A DNA stretch of 64,000 nucleotides from QZLE01 sp033852075. Lineage in GTDB: Bacteria > Pseudomonadota > Gammaproteobacteria > QZLD01. The first letter of the stretch is position 1; each line of letters starts with the position of its first letter. The notes under the pieces are model-generated. The model searched no databases. It was not told where the DNA came from and saw only the letters and a program-made list of their open reading frames with translations. The DNA lies in contig JAWSVC010000011.1 in NCBI GenBank assembly GCA_033852075.1, positions 1 to 64,000 on the forward strand, written 5' to 3'. Positions 49,566-58,728 of this stretch are shown here, in pieces. Position numbers and translations under genes: made by a program.

Positions 49566-51668
49566 TTAAATCACTAACCCATTGAAATCATGATTTAGGT
49601 CAGGAGATGGTTCTTGTAGAAAATATCCTTGTATAAAGTCAACTTTGCATTGCCATAAAATTGCCAGGCTGGTTGCATCTTCTAGGTGGGTAGCAACTAC
49701 CTTTTTATCTATTTCGTGTGCAGAGTCAATTATTGATTTTAGCTTTTCTAGTGTCTCAGGTGAGTTTGAGGCATCTTGGGTTATGGTATTATCTATTTTT
49801 AGGTAATCTGCTGGAATATGTTTTACCACTTGGAATGGATTCAAACCGCTACCAAAGTGATCAATGGCAAATTTAAAACCAGAATCTACAATGCCGGAAT
49901 GAAATTCTTTAATTTTGTTTAGGTGGGTAACAATTAATGGTTCTGCAACCTCGAATACAATACGTTCTTTATCAATTTTATGGATCGCTGCTTGTTCTTT
50001 AATAAAGTTTGCGATGGAGCTGGCTGTTACTGCTTCACGTGATAATTTTAGAAAAAATGTGGTGTTTGGATTTGTGGAGAGCCTTTGAGCTAATGATTTA
50101 AATGTATTTGTGATAACCCATTTATCGATATCAATCATTAGTTGCGCTTTTTCAGCTATGTGCAGGAACTCATCTGGCCTGATTTCGGTATTATTATCGC
50201 CACGCAGCCTGATTCTGATATCGTAGCGTTCCATGTCATCGCCTTGCAGGCATGCTATAGGTTGATATACAAGGAAAAGTTTATCTTTGGCAATCGCATC
50301 AATAATGGTGTTTTCCCAGTTTGCTTGCTCTTCTTTGGAAACTTTAGCGTCGAATGATGTCTGGTGTAGGAATACTCTATTTCCACCTTGGGATTTTGCA
50401 GTAGTGCAAGCGTGGTCTGCAAGATTGACTACGTCATGTGCGTTTCCAGATGCATCTCCAAGCATTACCACGCCAATACTGCAGGTGCTTGATGCGCTGG
50501 TTCCGTTAAGCTCCGAGATATGGGATTCGATAGACTTTCTTAAGTGATCAGCAACCTCCATGGTTTCGTTAACGCCTTTTTCTGTTACTAAAACGATGAA
50601 GCAGCTATCGCTGAATCTGGCAGATATATCTAAATGTTCACATCTGTTTTTGATTAGTTTTCCGATATCAGTTGTATATGCATCGGCAAGTGCAAGCCCG
50701 GAGCGATCTTTTATCTGTTTATATTCATCAAGCAGAATGAATAATACACCATGACTTTTGCCGTCACCTCCAGCTTGATTTTGAATAATAATATCATCAA
50801 CCTTCTCCATAAAGTGGTGGCGATTGAACAGTCCTGTCATTATGTCTTGTTGACTTAGAGAGGTGATTTGTTTTTCAAGGTCATGGTCTTGAGTGTTGCT
50901 TTGTTCGCGAATCTGGATTTGAATGCATTCCTCCCCATCAATGGTTGCATGAGTCATATCAAGGGTGGCATCAAATTCTTGGGAATTATCTTCCCCTCCT
51001 AACATCTTGATTTCTATTGATGAGTCTTCGTTATTTCCATTGCTGAAGCTACGAAGAAATTCTTTAAAATCATTTTGGTTGTCTGGGTGTACCAAATCCA
51101 GAATAGTCATCCCTTCAAAATCGTCAAAATCCTTATAGCCAAATTTATCAAGATAGGTCTTGTTAGCATATACATGCATTCCTTCAGAGACATAAGCGAT
51201 AGCATCACGTGAGCTATTTAGTAAGAGACTACATCTTTTTTCAGTTTCGTTGAGTGAAACCTTAAAACGTCTCATTTTTTTGCGGTCTTTGTGAGCACTC
51301 ATTTCGCGCTCAATAACCATTCTTAAATGATCTAGAGAAGATTTACATACAAGATCATGGGCTCCAATATCCATTATCTTGATTCTGCGTTCCATGCTAT
51401 CTTCGTCACTTAGTCCTATCAGGACAGTGTCTTTCCCGGTTTTGGTGATGTCTTCGTATGCTTGCTTAAGGCTGTAATCCGGGTCGGAAATATTACATAT
51501 AAAAATGTCTTGGTGTTGAGTATTAAGAGCTTCTACAACGTCTTCGGCATCTTCTGCCATTGTTGCTCGTACCGGATGTCCTGCGTTGCGAAGGACGCTT
51601 ATTATCATCTCGGCATCATTTACTGAGTCATCTAATATTAGCAGGCGTAGAACGTCTTCCTGGGGCAC
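49566..51668 (-). CDS. fimX: FimX-like REC-PAS-GGDEF-EAL protein, degenerate domains
   Basis: The protein has 700 residues; P. aeruginosa FimX, from memory, has about 690 with the same domain order. The receiver (9-120) has Asn59 where the phosphoacceptor Asp should be. PAS spans about 140-255. The GGDEF motif reads SDSCF (353-357), and in the EAL domain EAL reads DIR (483-485) and DDFG reads DHFG (603-606), so neither cyclase nor phosphodiesterase activity is expected. FimX binds c-di-GMP in its EAL pocket and controls type IV pili. A PilZ-like gene lies upstream on the same strand and psd is near, as I recall from Pseudomonas. Confidence 0.8.
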   Translation of the reverse strand: MPQEDVLRLLILDDSVNDAEMIISVLRNAGHPVRATMAEDAEDVVEALNTQHQDIFICNISDPDYSLKQAYEDITKTGKDTVLIGLSDEDSMERRIKIMDIGAHDLVCKSSLDHLRMVIEREMSAHKDRKKMRRFKVSLNETEKRCSLLLNSSRDAIAYVSEGMHVYANKTYLDKFGYKDFDDFEGMTILDLVHPDNQNDFKEFLRSFSNGNNEDSSIEIKMLGGEDNSQEFDATLDMTHATIDGEECIQIQIREQSNTQDHDLEKQITSLSQQDIMTGLFNRHHFMEKVDDIIIQNQAGGDGKSHGVLFILLDEYKQIKDRSGLALADAYTTDIGKLIKNRCEHLDISARFSDSCFIVLVTEKGVNETMEVADHLRKSIESHISELNGTSASSTCSIGVVMLGDASGNAHDVVNLADHACTTAKSQGGNRVFLHQTSFDAKVSKEEQANWENTIIDAIAKDKLFLVYQPIACLQGDDMERYDIRIRLRGDNNTEIRPDEFLHIAEKAQLMIDIDKWVITNTFKSLAQRLSTNPNTTFFLKLSREAVTASSIANFIKEQAAIHKIDKERIVFEVAEPLIVTHLNKIKEFHSGIVDSGFKFAIDHFGSGLNPFQVVKHIPADYLKIDNTITQDASNSPETLEKLKSIIDSAHEIDKKVVATHLEDATSLAILWQCKVDFIQGYFLQEPSPDLNHDFNGLVI

Positions 51669-51928
51669 TTTTACAATTCCTTAAAAATCCATCTTTTACG
51701 ATATAAGTTCTTGTAGCAAATAATATCTAATTATTGGGTATAAAGTCCACGATAATATTTAGGATGGATAGTTGCTATAACTTGAATATATCGGGATTTT
51801 AAATCATTTTGCTATGTTTTTAAGTATAGCTTTTTTAGAGTGAATAATTGTATTTTATAAATTGGTTTTAGTATTGTTTTTGTAATATGTGAACTGGAGC
51901 GGATTTGAGTCTAACTAAGAAAGGTTGT

Positions 51929-51949
51929 TGGTGGGCGTAATGCCCACCA
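51929..51949 (-). repeat. GGTGGGC hairpin after the PilZ-like gene
   Basis: TGGTGGGC (51929-51936) and GCCCACCA (51942-51949) pair perfectly around a 5-base loop, 6 bases past the stop codon of the minus-strand gene at 51956. The remaining 51669-51928 is gene-free and shows nothing else. Confidence 0.7.
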
Positions 51950-51955
51950 TTTTAA

Positions 51956-53764
51956 TTATATGGAGGTCCAGATAGAGTTAAACTCATCATCTGTCTTTAC
52001 GTTGCCTAATGGCAAATTTTCCTCTTTGTTAGTAGCAACATATTCAAATTGGGAGAATGCATTAGTACTTTGAACCATCTTGGTCAAAACAATCTTAGCT
52101 GCTTTTTTGCCAGTTCTGACACTTATTTCCTTGCCAACAGTGTAATGCAGGATTGGTGTGATAATGGTGGATGGTTGGTTAAGAGGTTTAATCGCAGGTA
52201 ATAAAATGCTTTTTTGGGCAGGGCAAAGTGCACCTTCATCATTCTTAACTTTGGTTATTACCGGACTGCCACCAGGGAATAGGATCTGGACTCCGAGAGC
52301 AACACCAAGCTCATTGTGGGCTTTTAGCCAGCGCACTACCCCTAGTTGCCATACGCCATCTTCAATATCTATTTCTTTTATTGCTATCAACTCGCCTATT
52401 TGAACCTTTGAAGACGAGCTGTGATCGGAGATTACGCAGTAACCGCCTGAGCTGATATTGCATAGTCGCCATTCGTCGTGAATAACGTTGGATGGCGTTG
52501 TAGATGTTTGTTGTTTTTGTAAGTTTTGGCTTTGAGAATTTTGGTTTTGCATCTGCATCTTATGTACGTCAGGTGCATGACCTGTAGCTACCAGATTCCA
52601 GACATTTTTACCGTAGTTTGTTCCACCATTTTGCTCTTTGGCTGAAAAGTGTGATTTGGTGTCTTGATAAATTTCATTAACATCATCGCCATTTTCCATG
52701 TGGAGCAGATGATGTATTGCAGTTAATCCGGTAACAGCTGCAACTTTTCCTGTTGTTTCAGTCCTGGAATATTTTCTTTTAGGAAGAATGCCAAGGGACA
52801 GAAGAACTCTGTTTAAGATTTTTTCGTTCGGAAGTATCTTTGGCTTCTTTTTGAATAATCCTGTTTTGTGTGATTTTTGAATGCCAGAGTCTATTGCCGC
52901 AATCAAATCATGGGTTACAAATACAAAGTTGCTTTTATCTTTTTTAGCCTGATCCGAATTAAAGTTAATTGGAGGAAGATCTAGGTTTGGACGCACTAAG
53001 AATGTTCCTGTTTCGAGCTGAGTTGGAATTTCTTTTAGTATTTTGCAATAGTGAGTCCAGTTTTCCATTTCATCATATATTTCAGTTACTTCACCCAATC
53101 TCATATGGAATGGATCTGTTGCAGAAACTAAAAGTATGTGCATATAGGTGCTTGAAATAGTAGTAGATTTGCTTTGAGAAAGGTGTTCATCCTGTATATT
53201 TAATTCGTGTAGCTTGTTAGTGGCTGCGTATTGGTAAAGCATGTGTATCTGCTCCCAAATTCCTTCGCGCGCTGCCTTATAAATCAGGAAATTCTCAATT
53301 AATACCGACGATAGATAGCGTATAGATCTTTGTATTGAGGTGCTTAGTTGCTTGTTATTTATCTTGATAAAAGCCGACGCCGATTGTTCAACGATTATCT
53401 TATAACCAATGCTCATGTTATAAAAAAGTTCAATTGAAAGGTTAGCTATGTCTTTGTTCTTGTCTGATAATGGCAAAGCTTTATGGGAATAGTGTTTGCG
53501 AAGACCGTTAATTATAAACTGAACCGGTTCTCGAAAGTCTTCAAGAATCTCAAAACGATTAGATGTTTTGATTTCCGTACAGTTAAGATCTTTTAGTGCT
53601 CTATATACCTGCTGAGTTGTCGCTCCAAGATTGGCTAAAGGGAGTTCTTTAATCCATTTTTTAACATTCTTAGGGTTAGTGCTAAAACTATCTTCAGTAG
53701 CAGGTTTTAGCTCAGGTATTCTTAGGTCTAACAAATTATTATTTTTCATATCTAACTGGCTCAT
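51956..53764 (-). CDS. Large protein with C-terminal PilZ-like domain
   Basis: The protein has 602 residues. The first 400 are mostly helical (KNVKKWIKELPLANLGATTQ at the start) and of no family I can name. After a Gln/Asn-rich linker (MQMQNQNSQSQNLQKQQ) a PilZ-like barrel begins: EWRLCNISSGGYCV holds the (N/D)-x-S-x-x-G part, and VRWLKAHNELGVALGVQIL a later strand. The Arg-rich RxxxR part that normally precedes it is not visible, so c-di-GMP binding is doubtful. As a neighbour of FimX it probably works in pilus control, as the PA4958-like genes next to fimX in Pseudomonas suggest. Confidence 0.65.
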   Translation of the reverse strand: MSQLDMKNNNLLDLRIPELKPATEDSFSTNPKNVKKWIKELPLANLGATTQQVYRALKDLNCTEIKTSNRFEILEDFREPVQFIINGLRKHYSHKALPLSDKNKDIANLSIELFYNMSIGYKIIVEQSASAFIKINNKQLSTSIQRSIRYLSSVLIENFLIYKAAREGIWEQIHMLYQYAATNKLHELNIQDEHLSQSKSTTISSTYMHILLVSATDPFHMRLGEVTEIYDEMENWTHYCKILKEIPTQLETGTFLVRPNLDLPPINFNSDQAKKDKSNFVFVTHDLIAAIDSGIQKSHKTGLFKKKPKILPNEKILNRVLLSLGILPKRKYSRTETTGKVAAVTGLTAIHHLLHMENGDDVNEIYQDTKSHFSAKEQNGGTNYGKNVWNLVATGHAPDVHKMQMQNQNSQSQNLQKQQTSTTPSNVIHDEWRLCNISSGGYCVISDHSSSSKVQIGELIAIKEIDIEDGVWQLGVVRWLKAHNELGVALGVQILFPGGSPVITKVKNDEGALCPAQKSILLPAIKPLNQPSTIITPILHYTVGKEISVRTGKKAAKIVLTKMVQSTNAFSQFEYVATNKEENLPLGNVKTDDEFNSIWTSI

Positions 53765-53949
53765 TTACCCATAAAATTGCAACTTTTTGCGCAGTTCAAC
53801 TTCCATATTTAGCGCAAATTCCATGCTTTTTATATAAAAGCGCTTATAAGATAATAGCAGTTTGGTGCTTAATAGCTATGTTTTGATTAAAGTTTTTTAA
53901 GGTAATTGTGGCATTGATCGCATAAGGAACGTTTGTTATTAATAAATAA

Positions 53950-54987
53950 TTAACAGATTACAGTTTTTGCAGGTTTTCCGGCAATTTCCCTTACTAATCG
54001 TGGAACCAGATAACCAGGAAGCATCCCTTGTAACTGTTTCCAGATTTTTTTTGCTTCAGTGTCGCTAACCTGAAAATGATGGGCTCCTCTAACCTTATCT
54101 AATAGATGCAGGTAATAGGGTAATATTCCAGTTGTGAAAAGTTTCTTGTTAAGTTCAGATAAAATATCTGCTTGATCATTAATGCCTTTTAATAATACGG
54201 ATTGATTTAATAATGTGATATTTGGTGAATCCAAGCTTTGAATATGGTCTGCAAAATTTGAGTCTATTTCATTGGGGTGGTTGCAATGAATTATTAATAT
54301 TATTTGTTTTGAAGTTTGTTTTAGTATCTGTGCAAATTTGCTGCTTAACCTTTGCGGAATAGTAATTGCCATGCGGGTATGAAAGCGAATTCTTTTTATA
54401 TGGTCAATATGTTCGATTTTATTAACAATGTTTTCTAATTGGTTATCATCCAATAGCAAAGGTTCTCCCCCACTTAAGATGATTTCTTCTATATCGGTAT
54501 CTGATTTAATTTTTTCTAAGATCTTATAAAAATCGTTTAGGTTAGGTGCGGATGTATTGCTAAGAAGGTTTTTTCGAAAACAAAAGCGACAGTTAATACT
54601 GCAATTTTTAGTGGTTAGTATTAGAGCGCGACCATGATATTTTTGTAGTAACCAATCAGATTTTAAAGCCCCGTTGTCACCAACAGGATCTTCATTGAAA
54701 CCTTCTTTTGTAATTAATTCTTCAGAAGTTGGAAGTATCTGAGCCAAAAGAGGATCTTGTAGATCTCCTTTAATAATTCTATTGGTATAGGTTTTGGGGG
54801 CTAATAAAGCATAATTTTTAGCTGCTAATGGATCAAAGTTAAGATAGGTAGAGAGTTTTTCAGTATCAATACCTATATAATCTGCTAATGCTGAAATATC
54901 AGTGATAGATTCATTTAATATCTGTTTCCAATGGTTTGCAGGCGAAACTAAATCATAAATATTTTCCTGACATTGATGATTAAGCAT
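53950..54987 (-). CDS. epmB: EF-P lysine 2,3-aminomutase
   Basis: EpmB makes (R)-beta-lysine, which EpmA attaches to EF-P. The protein has 345 residues. The radical SAM cluster motif is CSINCRFCFRK, followed by EEIILSGGEPLLL, RIRFHTRMAITIPQRL and the C-terminal PYYLHLLDKVRGAHHFQV segment with the PLP-lysine region. It is divergent from efp, with 103 bases between. Confidence 0.93.
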   Translation of the reverse strand: MLNHQCQENIYDLVSPANHWKQILNESITDISALADYIGIDTEKLSTYLNFDPLAAKNYALLAPKTYTNRIIKGDLQDPLLAQILPTSEELITKEGFNEDPVGDNGALKSDWLLQKYHGRALILTTKNCSINCRFCFRKNLLSNTSAPNLNDFYKILEKIKSDTDIEEIILSGGEPLLLDDNQLENIVNKIEHIDHIKRIRFHTRMAITIPQRLSSKFAQILKQTSKQIILIIHCNHPNEIDSNFADHIQSLDSPNITLLNQSVLLKGINDQADILSELNKKLFTTGILPYYLHLLDKVRGAHHFQVSDTEAKKIWKQLQGMLPGYLVPRLVREIAGKPAKTVIC

Positions 54988-55090
54988 GAAACAAACCTCA
55001 AACTGTTATAAAATTCGCAGCAAGTTAAATTATGGTGGCAGTATAACCTGATTATCTGTTGTAACCAAATAAACCAAAAGTAGGAAGATT

Positions 55091-55660
55091 ATGGCTAATT
55101 ACAGCACTAATGAATTTAAAAATGGCTTAAAGATTCTTGTGGATGGCGATCCATTTTCAATTGTAGAAAATGAGGTGGTTAAGCCAGGAAAAGGACAAGC
55201 ATTTAACAGAATTAAAGTAAAAAATCTTAGAACCGGAAAGGTAATTGAAAGAACCTATAAATCTGGTGAGTCGGTTGAGGCTGCAGATGTTATGGAGCTC
55301 GAATTGCAATATCTTTATAACGATGGCGAGTTCTGGCATTTTATGGATACGGATTCATTTGAGCAGGTAGCAGCTCCTCAAAGCGCGGTTGCTGATGTTG
55401 AAAAACTGCTAAAAGAGCAGGAGATGTGTACAGTTACCTTGTTTAACGGTGTACCTCTTACTGTTGAATTACCAAACTTTGTAAACCTAGCGGTTACCGA
55501 TACTGATCCCGGTTTAAAAGGCGATACTGCTCAAGGTGGTCTTAAGCCTGCTACTTTGGAAACCGGTGCGGTTGTACGTGTGCCGTTATTCATTGAGATT
55601 GGTGAAGTATTGAAAATTGATACTCGTACAACAGAGTATGTAAGTAGAGTTAAAGATTAA
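55091..55660 (+). CDS. efp: Elongation factor P
   Basis: EF-P rescues ribosomes stalled at polyproline. The 189-residue protein has the modification loop VKPGKGQAF with Lys34 as the target of EpmA and EpmB, the KOW-like first domain and the OB domains ending in VGEVLKIDTRTTEYVSRV (here IGEVLKIDT). All three genes needed for the beta-lysyl modification lie together in this window. Confidence 0.97.
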   Translation: MANYSTNEFKNGLKILVDGDPFSIVENEVVKPGKGQAFNRIKVKNLRTGKVIERTYKSGESVEAADVMELELQYLYNDGEFWHFMDTDSFEQVAAPQSAVADVEKLLKEQEMCTVTLFNGVPLTVELPNFVNLAVTDTDPGLKGDTAQGGLKPATLETGAVVRVPLFIEIGEVLKIDTRTTEYVSRVKD

Positions 55661-55668
55661 TTTTGACC

Positions 55669-56640
55669 ATGGAAAATGGTTTTCCAACGGCGTCAATTGA
55701 GACGCTACAAAAACGGGCGTTGATACTAGCTGCGATACGTTCTTTCTTTTGGGAAAGAAAAGTGTTAGAGGTGGAGACGCCCGTTTTGTCGCAATATGGT
55801 ACTGTTGATTTGCATATTGATAGTTTTGCTGTTGAATCTGGTTTTGACCAAATTCAGCGCTATCTGCACACATCTCCAGAATTTGCTATGAAACGGTTAC
55901 TTGCTGCAGGAAGTGGTTCTATCTATCAGATTTGCCATTGTTTTCGTGATGGTGAAAAAAGCAGGTTGCATAATCATGAATTTACTATGCTTGAATGGTA
56001 TCGTACCGGATTTAGCTATATCGAATTGATTCGAGAAGTTGATGACTTGGTAAGAATGATTTTGGGGCCAAAAACAGAATATATGGATACTGAGTGTATT
56101 ACCTATCAGGTGATGTTTAATACATATCTTGGGATAAATCCTTTTTCTGCAACTATTGAACAACTGCAAAATTGTGCTTCCCAAAATGGAATAAATATAA
56201 GTTTTGATTCTATGGGGGATGATCGTGATGATTGGCTTAATCTTTTATTAAGCCATGTAATAGAACCGCAGTTAGGAAAAGGTAAATTGACATTTGTCAT
56301 GGATTACCCGGCATCACAGGCCGCTTTGTCAAGAATAAGCCCATACGACCCTAATGTTGCTGAGCGCTTTGAACTTTATCTAGAAGGTGTGGAGATCGCT
56401 AATGGTTTTCAAGAGCTTTGCGATCCTCAAGAGCAGGAGCAGCGGTTTATTGAAGAACAAAAAAAGCGTATAGAAAATGGCAAGATGGATATTCCATACG
56501 ATAAGAATTTTATCAAAGCCATAAACCATGGGTTGCCGGAATGCTCTGGTGTGGCGCTGGGGGTAGACCGATTGGTTATGTTTGCCCTTGGATTGGGCGG
56601 TATTGAAGAGGTTATGCCATTTACTGCGTATGTGTCTTAA
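55669..56640 (+). CDS. epmA: EF-P--(R)-beta-lysine ligase
   Basis: EpmA (PoxA/GenX) is a lysyl-tRNA synthetase paralogue without an anticodon domain. The protein has 323 residues from ATG 55669, 8 bases after the efp stop; a TTG at 55663 is less likely. Class II motifs are present: motif 2 FRDGEKSRLHNHEFTMLEWY and motif 3 GVALGVDRLVMFALG. YLHTSPEFAMKRLLAAG is the typical motif 1/ATP-site region. Its 3' end overlaps psd in opposite orientation by 4 bases. Confidence 0.95.
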   Translation: MENGFPTASIETLQKRALILAAIRSFFWERKVLEVETPVLSQYGTVDLHIDSFAVESGFDQIQRYLHTSPEFAMKRLLAAGSGSIYQICHCFRDGEKSRLHNHEFTMLEWYRTGFSYIELIREVDDLVRMILGPKTEYMDTECITYQVMFNTYLGINPFSATIEQLQNCASQNGINISFDSMGDDRDDWLNLLLSHVIEPQLGKGKLTFVMDYPASQAALSRISPYDPNVAERFELYLEGVEIANGFQELCDPQEQEQRFIEEQKKRIENGKMDIPYDKNFIKAINHGLPECSGVALGVDRLVMFALGLGGIEEVMPFTAYVS

Positions 56641-57524
56641 TCAATAACCTTCCCAATTCCATTTCCAAGTCTTAGGGTAGAACCGGCGGAAAGCCTGTCA
56701 TTTAAACTTACACAGTCCTTCGGGAATAATAAAATAACTGTAGATCCCATATTGAAGCGTCCCATCTCTTCACCCTTTTCAATATCAAAGCTGTGAGCAG
56801 GTTTACTAATATCAACTTCGGTTACTTGTTTTGCTCTCGGAGGGGTAATTGTTCCTGTCCAGACTGTATCCATGCTGGATACAAACATGGCGCCAACAAG
56901 AACCATGATCATTTCACCAAATGCGGTATCAAAAATGCACACAACTCTCTCATTGCGGGCGAACAGTTCCGGAACGGTGGTTACAGTATAAGGGGCAACA
57001 CTGAATAGTCTTCCAGGGATATGGATGACTCTTTTAAGTTTGCCTGCGTATGGCATGTGGATGCGGTGGTAATCTCTTGGTGACAAATAGATGGTTGCGA
57101 ACTTGCCATTTAGGTAGTTGTTAGCGAGAATCTGGTCGTCGCCTAAAAGTTTTTGCAGAGTAAAACTGTGGCCTTTGGCCTGAAATATCGAGCTGCCGTC
57201 AATATTTCCCATTTGACTTACCTTGCCATCAACAGGAGAGCAAAGCATAGTTTCTCCATATTCAGTTTTTCGTACTCCTTCGCGCAGTTCTCTGGTGAAA
57301 AAGCTATTGAAGTCCGGAAACTCATCCGGCGCCTTTAATTTTGCTTCAGAAAGGTTGATGTTAAATGCTTTGGCCATCAAGGTGATTTGTAAATCCTTAA
57401 TCCGTGGGTTTTTGATGCGCATAAACTGGTAAACGATATGCGACAAAAAGTGATGTGGTAAGGGATAGGTAAGTGCAGCCTTAATCTTGTTAATAAGCGT
57501 TGGGGATGGTTGGTTTTCAGGCAT
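56637..57524 (-). CDS. psd: Phosphatidylserine decarboxylase proenzyme
   Basis: Psd makes phosphatidylethanolamine at the inner membrane. The protein has 295 residues. The self-cleavage site reads MGST (259-262; LGST in most), and Ser261 becomes the pyruvoyl group of the alpha chain. The Asp-His-Ser set is seen in CSPVDGKVSQMG, PRDYHRIHMPYAG and the cleavage Ser. It converges with epmA. The 260-base region from 57525 to 57784 holds promoters for this gene and prmB; I see no other element. Confidence 0.95.
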   Translation of the reverse strand: MPENQPSPTLINKIKAALTYPLPHHFLSHIVYQFMRIKNPRIKDLQITLMAKAFNINLSEAKLKAPDEFPDFNSFFTRELREGVRKTEYGETMLCSPVDGKVSQMGNIDGSSIFQAKGHSFTLQKLLGDDQILANNYLNGKFATIYLSPRDYHRIHMPYAGKLKRVIHIPGRLFSVAPYTVTTVPELFARNERVVCIFDTAFGEMIMVLVGAMFVSSMDTVWTGTITPPRAKQVTEVDISKPAHSFDIEKGEEMGRFNMGSTVILLFPKDCVSLNDRLSAGSTLRLGNGIGKVID

Positions 57525-57784
57525 TATCCAGTGTTCTCAAATATAGTTATGGCTCGAAGATGGTTACGAATAAGTCTACCGATATTCTAGTTTTATCATA
57601 GGGTAATGCAAATGTTTTTATTCAATAGTGAGTTGTAAGCTACAATCAGTTATTATTAGAAGAAAATTTTACAGATTAAAAATTAATAGGTCGAGACCCA
57701 GGCCCAGGCAGCCTTGAAAAATACTTTGTAACTTAAATTGGTTCCTCTAAAACTATTGATTTTTACAATGCTAAAGGAATAAGA

Positions 57785-58684
57785 ATGCATCACGAGGCAA
57801 TAGAAGAACTGGCAACAATCAAAGACTATATCCGTTATAGCATTAGCAGGTTCTTGGATGCCGATGTCTGTTTTGGGCATGGTATAGAAAGTCCAACTCA
57901 AGAAGCGATAGAGCTGGTTCTTGGCGCGTTAAAATTGCCACAAGATCTTGATTCATTCTTTTTTGATAGTGCCATTACTACAAGTGAGCGCAAGGCAATA
58001 ATAGAAATGTTGCAACAAAGGGTGGTTAAACGAATTCCTTTAGCTTATCTGACAAATGAAGCAATTTTTGCCGGATATTCTTTTTATGTTGATGAAAGAG
58101 TTTTAGTGCCGCGTTCTCCAATTGCAGAACTGATTGAATCTGGATTTCAACCTTGGTTTTGCGAAAGAGAGCCAACCAGGATTTTGGATTTATGTACAGG
58201 CAGTGGGTGTATTGCTATTGCTTGCGCTTATGCATTTCCAGATGCTCAGGTTGATGCTATTGATATTTCGGCAGATGCTATTGAGGTTGCCAAAATTAAT
58301 ATTGAAAAACATGGCGCTGAGACACTTGTACATCCAATTCAGTCTGATCTGTTTAAGGGAGTGGCTGGAGAAAAATACGATATAATTGTTTCGAACCCTC
58401 CGTATGTTGATAAAAGAGATATGGATGCATTGCCAGAGGAGTTCAAACATGAACCAGAGCTTGGGCTTGCTGCGGGTGATGATGGTTTAGATATCGTGCA
58501 TCAAATATTAGCTGATGCCAAGCAACATATTAATAAAGATGGAATACTTATTGTTGAGGTTGGAAATAGCCAGGAAGCATTGGTTGAAGCTTATCCACAA
58601 GTGCCGTTTTATTGGCTAGAATTTGCAAATGGCGGGCACGGAGTGTTTTTACTGACTGCGCAACAAATAAATGAATTTTTCTAG
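57785..58684 (+). CDS. prmB: Ribosomal protein L3 N5-glutamine methyltransferase
   Basis: PrmB methylates a Gln of ribosomal protein L3. The protein has 299 residues. The N-terminal region (TIKDYIRYSISRFLDADVCF, GHGIESPTQEA) is that of PrmB and not PrmC. SAM-binding motif I is ILDLCTGSGCIAIACA, and the substrate Gln motif is SNPPYVD. The next gene is aroC, 44 bases on, as in E. coli. Confidence 0.95.
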   Translation: MHHEAIEELATIKDYIRYSISRFLDADVCFGHGIESPTQEAIELVLGALKLPQDLDSFFFDSAITTSERKAIIEMLQQRVVKRIPLAYLTNEAIFAGYSFYVDERVLVPRSPIAELIESGFQPWFCEREPTRILDLCTGSGCIAIACAYAFPDAQVDAIDISADAIEVAKINIEKHGAETLVHPIQSDLFKGVAGEKYDIIVSNPPYVDKRDMDALPEEFKHEPELGLAAGDDGLDIVHQILADAKQHINKDGILIVEVGNSQEALVEAYPQVPFYWLEFANGGHGVFLLTAQQINEFF

Positions 58685-58728
58685 TTTGAAACAACTAAAA
58701 ATATCAAGAAAGAAACAACAGGATTTAT

